NCBI RefSeq assembly: GCF_938046015.1
Contig: NZ_CALIXW010000003.1
Coordinates: 1 to 43,733, forward strand
Length of the DNA: 43,733 bases
From: an uncultured Porphyromonas sp.
GTDB taxonomy: Bacteria > Bacteroidota > Bacteroidia > Bacteroidales > Porphyromonadaceae
Reading direction: 5' to 3'
Shown in pieces: positions 31,600 to 38,699 of this stretch (position 1 is its first letter; every line of letters begins with the position of its first letter). The notes below the pieces were generated by a model, which was not told where the DNA came from, ran no database searches, and saw only the letters and a program-made list of their open reading frames with translations. A program made the position numbers and the translations under genes.

Positions 31600-34464
31600 C
31601 TAGTGCTCCCAGGTCTTGGCCTCGGGGGCGATGCTCTTGACCACGATGTCGCGGCGCTTGCCCTCGTCGAGGAGCTTCTTCAGGAGTGCGGAGAGGTCCT
31701 GGGCGGTGACCGCCGATACCTTGACCTCCTGCCCTGTAGCCTTCTTGGAGAGGTCGGGCACCTTGCCCGTCTCGGCATAGGCGTTCAGCAGCGCGATCCA
31801 GTCGCCGAGCCCTAGCTCATTGCCTGCAGCCTTCTCCTCGGCCTCTTCGTCGAGGACCTGAGGGATGTGCACCTTCTTGTACTCGTCGCGGTCGATCTTG
31901 CCCGCAGCGATGGAGCGGAGGATCTCATAGGTGCGCGCCTTGAGGTGGTCGGCCTTGGCTCGGGAGGTGATGAAGTGGATCGAGAGGTTGCTGCTCGCTA
32001 GAGGCTCGTCGGTATAGCTCGTCTTGACGGCGATGCTGTAGGTGCCTTGCTCCTTCTCGCGGAGCTCGTCGAAGAGGCGGTTCTGTAGCAGGGGCTCGAG
32101 GAGCCCGAGTGCGAGGCGCTCACGCTCGCTGAGCTTCTTGTCGCCGAGGAAGGAGAGTTCGACCTCGCCGAGATCCCCTTCGGTGTCGACCTCGAAGGTA
32201 CGCTCGATGACACGCTCACGGGAGCTGTGGTCGCGGATCGTGTAGCTGCGACGTGGTGCCTTGGGGTCGCCAGGCAGAGCCGCCAGGTAGGTCGTGACGA
32301 TACGCTTGGCCTCGGCCTCGCTGATATCCCCGACGAGGCAGCCTGCCAGCTGCGAGGCGTCGCCGAAGTGCTCGGCGTAGAGGCGGGGCAGATCGCTCAG
32401 CTTCATCTTGCTGTAGAAGGCTTCGTCCTCACGCGGGTTGGCCTCGGTGATGGGGCTCAGCAGCTCGCGGATCTCGCGGTCTACGGCTTCACGGCCCTGC
32501 TGGGGCTGCGAGGCGTAGATGTAGCGCTTGCGCTGGAGCCACTTGTCGAAGATCTGCTGGTCGAAGCGCTGCTTGTTCAGCACGAGGTAGAGGTAGGAGA
32601 AGAGATCATCCACGCCATCGGTCTTGCTGCGTGCCTGCATCCCGTCGATGTACTCCGTGATGGAGAGGTTGACCTCCATAGGGCGGCTACGCAGCCACTC
32701 GGCGAGCTGATTGCGGTCGTACTTGTAGAGGCCCGAGGCCATGATGAGGCTCTGCATGGCGGAGAAGGAGGGGAGGTCAGCGGGCTTCACGATGGACTGC
32801 CCGCCCTTGGCGGAGGCGAGGAAGAGGACTTCGCCCTTGAGCTCCTTAGGCAGATGCTTGTAGAGGACCTTCATGCCATTGGAGAGCGTCCACTCGGTAG
32901 CTCCGAGTGCGGGGATCTTCTTCTCCTGAACGATGCGCCCTGCCGGGAGCTTGAAGTCGATGAGCTTCGTGATGGCTTGAGGAGCCTGCGCTTCGAAGAC
33001 GGGACCATTATAAGCGACGAGTGCCTTACGGAAGTACTCCTCGGAGATCGCCTCCGCCTGTGGGCTATTGGTATAGGCAACGAAGGCGAGGTTGCGGTTT
33101 CCCATCGCACGCTGCTTGAGCCAAGCGCGTAGGTCGTCAGACTCTAGCTCTACCAGTGCCTCGAGGTTGTCCTCGAGCTGCTGGCGGAACTCACGCATCG
33201 GCGTCCCGTAGAGGTAGTTGTTGCGGTAGATGTCGATGAAGTTCTGCGGTGTCCCCAGACCCTTGTCGTCGCTCAGCACCTCCTTCATCCCCTCGTAGAG
33301 CTTCTGCTTCTCAGCCTCGAAGGCCTGGTTGGTGAAGAAGTCGTAGTAGGGCATCTGGGCACGCGCAATGAGGATCTGCTGGAGCGCTCTACGATCCTGC
33401 CCTTCGTAGGGGACGAAGTCCCAGGCGAACTGGCTGTAGCCACGTACCAGGGGTGAGTAGCTGACCGAGGCGGCGATATAGGCCTCGGTGCCGCTATTGC
33501 GCAGGCGGGCGAAGTACTGCGGCGCTAGGGCATTGAAGAGCTGACCGAGGAGGTAGTCCTTCGTTGCCTCTGCCGTAGGGCGGTTGGTGGGGGTAGCTAC
33601 GCGCTGGTAGAGCCCGTAGGAGTGGGAGCGGTTCTCCTTGTCGATGAAGCGGTAGTAGAGGGGCTGCTCGTTATCCGCGATGGTGAAGACAGGGCGCTCC
33701 TTGGCCTTGCGCGCTGCGGGGAGCGAGGAGAAGAGTTTCTGCACCTGCTGCTCGTAGGCCACAGGGTCGATGTCCCCGACGATGATGACGCACTGCAGGT
33801 CGGGGCGATACCAAGTCTTGTAGAAGTCCTGGATGTCGCGATACTTGAAGGTCTTCAGCACGTCGAGGCTGCCGATGACATTGCGCTTCGCGTACTGCGA
33901 GCCGTTGTAGATGACGCCTGCGATGCTGTCACTGAGGCGCTTGTCGATGCCGCCACGCTGGCGCCACTCCTCGATGATGATACCGCGCTGCTTCTCCGTA
34001 TCCTTCTCGGTGATGGAGATCCCATTGCACCAGTCCTTGAGGATGAGGAGCACGGAGTCGGTAAGTCCCTTCTCCGCCGTAGGTACATCCATGATGCTGT
34101 AGCGGGTGTCGTCCGTCCCTGTGCGAGCATCGAAGCTATAGAGGCCGCGGGCCCGGAGGAAGTTCATCACGCCACCGGGGAAGTGCTCGGTGGCTTCGAA
34201 GGCCATGTGCTCCAGGTAGTGAGCTAGGCCATTCTGCTGCTCGTCCTCGAGGATGGCTCCTACATTCTGCAGGAGGAAGAAGTTCGCTGTACCCTCGGAG
34301 GCGCCAGCGTCGCGGCTGATGTAGTAGGTCAGTCCGTTGGGCAGGCGTCCGGTACGTAGCGTAGAGACTTGGGCAGCGAGGGAGGCGAAGGAGAGGCCTC
34401 CCACAGCAGCTGCTATCAGGATGCGTTTAGCCAGGCGGGTGGCTTGTGGTGTCTTGATCGTCAT
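31600..34464 (-). CDS. M16-family zinc metalloprotease (pitrilysin-like), exported
   Basis: A 954-residue exported peptidase. From the ATG at 34464 the protein has a signal peptide (RLAKRILIAAAVGGLSFASLAAQ). The frame remains open to a TTG at 34524, but that extension lacks signal-peptide character. The inverted zinc motif is HYLEH (82-86), with the downstream zinc ligand Glu165 (IIIEEWRQ), so the N-terminal M16 domain is active. A second, inactive M16-like half occupies the last 450 residues, as is usual for the two-domain enzymes. It probably acts in the periplasm or at the surface, cutting peptides. Its position just upstream of a SusCD operon fits a role in peptide feeding. Confidence 0.9.
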   Translation of the reverse strand: MTIKTPQATRLAKRILIAAAVGGLSFASLAAQVSTLRTGRLPNGLTYYISRDAGASEGTANFFLLQNVGAILEDEQQNGLAHYLEHMAFEATEHFPGGVMNFLRARGLYSFDARTGTDDTRYSIMDVPTAEKGLTDSVLLILKDWCNGISITEKDTEKQRGIIIEEWRQRGGIDKRLSDSIAGVIYNGSQYAKRNVIGSLDVLKTFKYRDIQDFYKTWYRPDLQCVIIVGDIDPVAYEQQVQKLFSSLPAARKAKERPVFTIADNEQPLYYRFIDKENRSHSYGLYQRVATPTNRPTAEATKDYLLGQLFNALAPQYFARLRNSGTEAYIAASVSYSPLVRGYSQFAWDFVPYEGQDRRALQQILIARAQMPYYDFFTNQAFEAEKQKLYEGMKEVLSDDKGLGTPQNFIDIYRNNYLYGTPMREFRQQLEDNLEALVELESDDLRAWLKQRAMGNRNLAFVAYTNSPQAEAISEEYFRKALVAYNGPVFEAQAPQAITKLIDFKLPAGRIVQEKKIPALGATEWTLSNGMKVLYKHLPKELKGEVLFLASAKGGQSIVKPADLPSFSAMQSLIMASGLYKYDRNQLAEWLRSRPMEVNLSITEYIDGMQARSKTDGVDDLFSYLYLVLNKQRFDQQIFDKWLQRKRYIYASQPQQGREAVDREIRELLSPITEANPREDEAFYSKMKLSDLPRLYAEHFGDASQLAGCLVGDISEAEAKRIVTTYLAALPGDPKAPRRSYTIRDHSSRERVIERTFEVDTEGDLGEVELSFLGDKKLSERERLALGLLEPLLQNRLFDELREKEQGTYSIAVKTSYTDEPLASSNLSIHFITSRAKADHLKARTYEILRSIAAGKIDRDEYKKVHIPQVLDEEAEEKAAGNELGLGDWIALLNAYAETGKVPDLSKKATGQEVKVSAVTAQDLSALLKKLLDEGKRRDIVVKSIAPEAKTWEH

Positions 34465-34777
34465 CACGTGTTGGAGTCTAGTGGGTCCATGGAGGCGAGA
34501 GCGGGCACCGACAGCCTCGGCCAATGCGCCCTGTGCCCTCGCCTAAAATCACCCTTAAAGGTACGTAAAGTCCTCCGTAATCACAGCGTAGCTCCCTTGG
34601 TGCCCACTAATGAAACGCGCACGCGAGCGGGGTCGCTGAATTCCCAGCCTCGGTATATGCCTCTGTCTTAGCTGCTCCGCCAGCTCGTCGGCTCGCCGCT
34701 CCCGTGAGGTGTAGACAAGGGGAGGAAGGCGGCTGCCGAGACCCGGGCGGCGCTCAGAGGCTAGGGGGAGGGGCTCT
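34465..34777. other. Intergenic stretch without recognised genes
   Basis: Divergent gap between the M16 protease and the patatin fragment. A TACCTTTA box on the minus strand (34556-34563) resembles a -7 sequence for the protease but has no -33 partner. No other gene or RNA is seen. Confidence 0.45.
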
Positions 34778-34865
34778 GAGGGATATCAGTGGGCGTGCTG
34801 AGGGACGCCCATCAGGCCTCTGAAGGATATCGGTCAGTGAGGCCAGGGGTATCCCTCACGGAGGT
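34778..34865 (+). repeat. Four-unit 22-bp repeat array D
   Basis: Anchors begin at 34778 (GAGGG), 34800 (GAGGG), 34822 (GAAGG) and 34844 (CAGGG), exactly 22 bp apart. Unit 1 is GAGGGATATCAGTGGGCG plus TGCT; unit 4 has GGGTATCCCTCACGG, the palindromic type. It lies in the divergent gap before the patatin fragment. Confidence 0.92.
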
Positions 34866-34962
34866 GGGGCAGGACTGTCGCCTCGCTACACCTCTTCCCA
34901 CCGAGAGCTGGCGGGCTTAGCGAGCCTTATCGGGACTAAGGAAAGAGCTCCCCCGAGGGCCT

Positions 34963-34999
34963 CGGAGCGCCTTCGCGTGGAGGGGGCGACGGCGCTCCG
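34963..34999. other. Hairpin upstream of the patatin fragment
   Basis: CGGAGCGCC (34963-34971) pairs with GGCGCTCCG (34991-34999), a 9-bp GC stem with a 19-nt loop. There is no T run on either side. It sits 35 bp before the -7-like box and could be a terminator relic or an operator. Confidence 0.4.
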
Positions 35000-35033
35000 A
35001 AACGCCCCTCGCGGTAAAGTAGAAATAATGTAG

Positions 35034-35041
35034 TATGTTTG
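35034..35041 (+). promoter_or_regulatory. Probable -7 box for the patatin fragment
   Basis: TATGTTTG matches TAnnTTTG, 74 bp before the ATG at 35115, in an AT-rich stretch. No TTTG at the -33 spacing. Confidence 0.45.
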
Positions 35042-35114
35042 TGTTAGCCAAGACTAAGTTCTTCGTACATAATTTCTTCACCTTGCATCGCATCACCTTC
35101 ATTATTGCCAGACC

Positions 35115-35516
35115 ATGAGCATCGCAGGAAAGAAAGTAGGGGTGGCCTTATCCGGAGGAGGCTATAGAGCGGCAGCCTATCATATTGGTACGCTGCGCGC
35201 CCTGCATCGCCTCGGACTACTAGACAAGGTAGACGTACTCTCTTCGGTCTCCGGAGGATCGATCACAGCGGCCTACTACGCGCTGCACAAGGACGACTAC
35301 GAGGACTTCGAGCGGAGCTTCATCAAGGGACTCTCACGGGGCGTCTTGTGGTCCTCCTTCCTCTATCTCGGCGGCGTCGGGCTTGTGCTGCTGGTGCTCT
35401 CTGGGGTGCTGGGCTACCTGGCGGCCTTCCTCGTGGGGCATTCCGCTTGGCTCACCGAGCTCCAGCTGCGCCTCTACATGCCCATGCTGCTGACCCAGTC
35501 CGCCGCGCAACCCTAA
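35115..35516 (+). pseudogene. Truncated patatin-like phospholipase
   Basis: Only the first part of a patatin-like lipase is present (133 residues; full members exceed 300). The oxyanion loop GGGYRAAAYHIG (residues 14-25) and the nucleophile elbow SSVSGGS (about 43-49, Ser in S-V-S-G-G) are intact, but the catalytic Asp that completes the dyad in a later D-G-G/A motif is absent. After a hydrophobic pair of helices (VGLVLLVLSGVLGYLAAFLVG) the frame ends at TAA in LTQSAAQP. I see no continuation in any frame of the following 110 bp. The gene was therefore probably cut short by a deletion, though a small membrane-bound form cannot be excluded. Confidence 0.7.
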
Positions 35517-35631
35517 GCCCTAGACGGCTTCCCCGCCCCTAAACCCTGTAGATCCCCCTCCTGCCTCGGCGTAGTCCGAGCGCTAGTCGTAGAGAGGCTG
35601 CAGCCTTGGTACAGCAGAAGTAAGCTAAACA

Positions 35632-36321
35632 ATGGTAATCAAGAGACTTCTTATCAAGCTAAGCCTAGAGCAGAGCAAAACCCCGCACCCGCACTTTGCG
35701 TACGAGTTCTATCTCAAGAGTAGGCACCTCTTCAACTTCATCGAGCGTACCTGCCTCAGCAAGCTCAAGCAGCGGGCGGACTATGACACCATCTGTATCG
35801 ACGCTCGGTATGGCTTTGACGCTCCATATATGGAGCGAAGCGCAGAGCTTGTTTATCCTGGCGTCCTTATGATCGTCTTGCCCTTTGACCTTGCGGGCTA
35901 CCAGAGCTTGACGACGATGGGAGACTACTATGACTTCATAGAGCGCATACTCGTGGAGGGCTTCGCGATCGCTGGTGATCGCTTCGCACTGCCACAGCAT
36001 GAGGTGCTGGAGAGCTTCCGTCAGTTTCGCTCGGAGGGCTGCGAGAACACGTGGAGTATCTTGAGTAAGGTCATAGATAAGGAGCGGAAGCTCAAGGTGC
36101 AGCTACGTGGACGATTGACTGCTGATAGCTTCAGCCTCGAGTATTCGCTCCTTCAGGGCAAGGCCTTGGTGGATGCCCAGGTCGTGTGTGTTGGGGAGCC
36201 TGACGAACTGGTCTTCGCCAAGATCGTCCAGGCGCTTTACGTAGACCAAGGAGAACTCGTCATTCAGGGCAAGCGCGGGGTACTCAAGCGCCTACCTTTG
36301 CCCGCAAGCGAACGATCGTAA
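35632..36321 (+). CDS. Hypothetical protein, 229 aa, next to the patatin fragment
   Basis: I do not recognise this gene. The protein is soluble, with mixed charge, no signal peptide and no membrane helix. Segments such as FIERTCLSKLKQRADYDTICIDARYG and LVYPGVLMIVLPFDLAGYQSLTTMGDYYDF suggest an alternating alpha/beta fold. It starts with ATG at 35632, 115 bp after the truncated patatin, on the same strand, and is followed by a gap with repeat array E. The pairing with a lipase fragment leaves open a former toxin, defence or immunity module, but no motif proves it. Confidence 0.65.
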   Translation: MVIKRLLIKLSLEQSKTPHPHFAYEFYLKSRHLFNFIERTCLSKLKQRADYDTICIDARYGFDAPYMERSAELVYPGVLMIVLPFDLAGYQSLTTMGDYYDFIERILVEGFAIAGDRFALPQHEVLESFRQFRSEGCENTWSILSKVIDKERKLKVQLRGRLTADSFSLEYSLLQGKALVDAQVVCVGEPDELVFAKIVQALYVDQGELVIQGKRGVLKRLPLPASERS

Positions 36322-36367
36322 CCAAGCTGTGGAGACTTGGCCATTAGACTAGGCTAGCCTCGCTGGC

Positions 36368-36455
36368 CTCACCGTGAGGGATATCCCTCAGCCTCGCGAC
36401 TGCCGTCCCTCAGCTCCGTGATGGGCGTCCCTCAGCACGCTGACTGATATCCCTC
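36368..36455 (-). repeat. Four-unit 22-bp repeat array E
   Basis: Read on the minus strand, anchors begin at 36455, 36433, 36411 and 36389, exactly 22 bp apart, all GAGGG. Unit 1 is GAGGGATATCAGTCAGCG plus TGCT, the closest to consensus. Unit 4 contains the perfect palindrome GAGGGATATCCCTC (36376-36389). Confidence 0.95.
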
Positions 36456-36609
36456 ACGGAGGCTCCGCCTAAAGCAGCGCTTCGCTGGGGCTTAGCACAG
36501 CCCTCGTCGTACGTAGAGGGAGCTTGGTGAGGAGAGGTATTTGAGGCTGGACTTGGGGTGCTTATTCGGGGAGATCGCGAAGGGGGAATAGGCTGTCCTA
36601 TAGCAGACC

Positions 36610-36641
36610 TTTGGCTATGCGACTAATTTGTGCTACCTTTG
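36610..36641 (+). promoter_or_regulatory. Promoter of the rimP-nusA-infB operon
   Basis: TTTG at 36610-36613 and TACCTTTG at 36634-36641 are 20 bp apart, an exact Bacteroides -33/-7 pair. Transcription from about 36648 gives a leader of about 110 nt before the rimP ATG. Confidence 0.8.
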
Positions 36642-36665
36642 TAGTGTAAGATACAGAACGAGAGA

Positions 36666-36692
36666 GCGGAGGAGGCAAAGAGCTTCCTCCGC
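36666..36692 (+). promoter_or_regulatory. Leader hairpin before rimP (possible attenuator)
   Basis: GCGGAGGA (36666-36673) pairs perfectly with TCCTCCGC (36685-36692), followed by CTCATTTTATAAA. A second small stem, TGCGC-TGA-GCGCA, follows at about 36715-36727. Together they resemble a terminator-like structure in the mRNA leader. NusA is encoded in the same operon, so autogenous control is possible but unproven. Confidence 0.45.
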
Positions 36693-36756
36693 CTCATTTT
36701 ATAAAGCTCCCTCATGCGCTGAGCGCAGGGGTGGAGCAAGCAAAGAAAGCAAAGGA

Positions 36757-37227
36757 ATGATCGCAAAGAGCCTCATCGAGCAGCTGGTCACGGACTTCTG
36801 TGCCAGTGAGCATCCCGACTATTACATCGTAGACGTAGCCGTCCACCCCGGCAATAGGATTGTCGTCGAGCTGGGCGCAGACGAAGGCATCAGCATTGAT
36901 GTCTGCGTGGTGCTGACCAAGCATATCGAGGCGCACCTAGACCGTGAGGTCGAGGACTTCGAGCTCGAGGTCGGTTCGGCGGGGCTTACCAGCCCCTTCA
37001 AGGTGCTTCGTCAGTACGAGGGGGCCATAGGAGAGGAGCTGGAGGTGCTGCGTAAGGGTGGCGTGAAGGAGAAGGGGCTGCTGACGGCGGCCACGGCCGA
37101 GGCCATCACCCTCACGGTTGTACGCATGGTGCGCCCCGAGGGGGCTAAGCGCAAGCAGGCCGTAGAGGAGGCGCTCGTCATCCCTATGGAGGAGGTGCTG
37201 CAGGCCAAGCGTATCCTGAAGTTCTAG
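36757..37227 (+). CDS. rimP: Ribosome maturation factor RimP
   Basis: Needed for maturation of the 30S ribosomal subunit. The 156-residue protein shows the family pattern: an N-terminal domain with YYIVDVAVHPGNRIVVELGADEGISIDVCVVLTKHIEAHLD and the segment LEVGSAGLTSPFKVLRQY, which carries the GSAG-L-P-like core, then a C-terminal SH3-like domain. The frame is open from 36628, but that extension overlaps the promoter, so the ATG at 36757 with AAAGGA just before it is chosen. It is the first gene of the rimP-nusA-infB operon, a widely conserved order. Confidence 0.93.
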   Translation: MIAKSLIEQLVTDFCASEHPDYYIVDVAVHPGNRIVVELGADEGISIDVCVVLTKHIEAHLDREVEDFELEVGSAGLTSPFKVLRQYEGAIGEELEVLRKGGVKEKGLLTAATAEAITLTVVRMVRPEGAKRKQAVEEALVIPMEEVLQAKRILKF

Positions 37228-37273
37228 CCCACCAATCAAGCAAGTGAACATACAACAATAATAAAGCCCAACA

Positions 37274-38572
37274 ATGGCAAAGAAAAAAGAACAAGCTAAT
37301 CTCATCGACGCCCTCTCGGAGTATAAGGAGGAGAAGAATATAGACAAGAACACCACCATCAAGGTGCTGGAGGACTCCCTTCGCAATGTCCTGTCCAAGA
37401 TGTTCGGCTCGGATGACACCTTCTCTGTCATCATCAACCTGGAGAAGAAGGGGGACTTCGAGATCTGGCGTACCCGTCGCGTCGTCGCTGACGGTGAGGT
37501 CGAGGATCCCGTCCGTCAGGTCGCGCTCAGCGAGGCACAGGCCGTAGACCCCGACATCGACCTAGGGGAGGACTTCGTCGACGAGGTGGATTTCAAGAGC
37601 TTCGGCCGTCGTGCGGTGATCAACCTCCGCCAGGCGCTCTCGAGCAAGATGCTGGACCTGCAGAAGGAGAACTTCTACCACAACTTTGCTGGCCGCGTCG
37701 GCGAGCTCGTCACGGCCGAGGTCTACCAGGTGTGGAAGCGTGAGGCGCTGCTCGTCGACGACGACGGCAACGAGATGCTCATGCCTAAGAGCGAGCAGAT
37801 CCCAGGCGACTACTTCCGCAAGGGCGAGACCGTACGCGCCGTCATCGAGCGTGTGGAGAATGAGAACGGCAACCCTAAGGTCATCCTCTCCCGCATCAGC
37901 CGTCGCTTCCTCGAGCGCCTGCTGGAGCAGAACGTCCCCGAGATCGCCGATGGCCTGATCACCATCAAGGCCGTAGCGCGCATCCCAGGGGAGCGTGCCA
38001 AGATCGCCGTCGAGTCCTACGACGATCGTATCGATCCAGTAGGGGCCTGCGTCGGGGTCAACGGCTCCCGTATCCGCGGTATCGTCCGTGAGCTGCGTGG
38101 TGAGAACATCGATGTCACCACCTACACGACCAATACGCTGCTCTTCATCCAGCGCGCCCTCAGCCCTGCACGTGCCACCGCCATCACCCTCGATGAGGAG
38201 GGCAAGCAGGCCGAGATCTACATGCGCCCCGACCAGGTGCCCCTGGCTATCGGTAAGAATGCAGCCAACCTCAAGCTCGCCTCGCTACTGACGGGCTACC
38301 GCATCGAGGTCTTCCGCGACGGGGACGCCGAGGAGGACATCTATCTGGATGAGTTCAGCGACGAGATCGATACGTGGATCCTCGGCCGCTTCAAGGAGAA
38401 CGACTACACGACGGCCAAGGCCGTGCTCCGTGCTAGCCGTGAGGAGCTGCTCGAGAAGACCGACCTCGAGGAGGAGACGCTGGATCACGTCCTGAGCGTC
38501 CTGGCTGCTGAGTTCTCCGAAGAAGAGCTCGCCGAGGAGGCCACCGAAGAGGGAGAGGAAGAAGAGGCCTAG
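37274..38572 (+). CDS. nusA: Transcription termination/antitermination factor NusA
   Basis: RNA polymerase-bound elongation factor that modulates pausing, termination and antitermination. The 432-residue protein has the N-terminal polymerase-binding domain (about 1-125), an S1 domain (about 130-200, NFAGRVGELVTAEVYQVWKREALLV) and tandem KH domains (about 210-355) with GACVGVNGSRIRGIVRELRGENID and DQVPLAIGKNAANLKLASLLTGYRIEV. It ends in a Glu-rich acidic tail. The order and spacing (46 bp after rimP, 127 bp before infB) are usual for this operon. Confidence 0.97.
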   Translation: MAKKKEQANLIDALSEYKEEKNIDKNTTIKVLEDSLRNVLSKMFGSDDTFSVIINLEKKGDFEIWRTRRVVADGEVEDPVRQVALSEAQAVDPDIDLGEDFVDEVDFKSFGRRAVINLRQALSSKMLDLQKENFYHNFAGRVGELVTAEVYQVWKREALLVDDDGNEMLMPKSEQIPGDYFRKGETVRAVIERVENENGNPKVILSRISRRFLERLLEQNVPEIADGLITIKAVARIPGERAKIAVESYDDRIDPVGACVGVNGSRIRGIVRELRGENIDVTTYTTNTLLFIQRALSPARATAITLDEEGKQAEIYMRPDQVPLAIGKNAANLKLASLLTGYRIEVFRDGDAEEDIYLDEFSDEIDTWILGRFKENDYTTAKAVLRASREELLEKTDLEEETLDHVLSVLAAEFSEEELAEEATEEGEEEEA

Positions 38573-38699
38573 TGCCCATATCGTCATCGTATGCTGCCCT
38601 GTCTATTAGCTCCCGTCGCGAGTAGAGACACCCATAGAGAGTAGGGGAGCCGCCCAGTGCAGCCGATGAGTCACCATATAACAAGAGGAATAGATATAC

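Noticed and set aside
34917..35102. Minus-strand open frame of 61 codons upstream of the patatin fragment
   Set aside because: It crosses the hairpin at 34963-34999 and the promoter box of the divergent gene, and has no family signal.
36642..36756. Riboswitch in the rimP leader
   Set aside because: The hairpins are simple, and no known riboswitch core is recognisable; an attenuator is the more modest reading.
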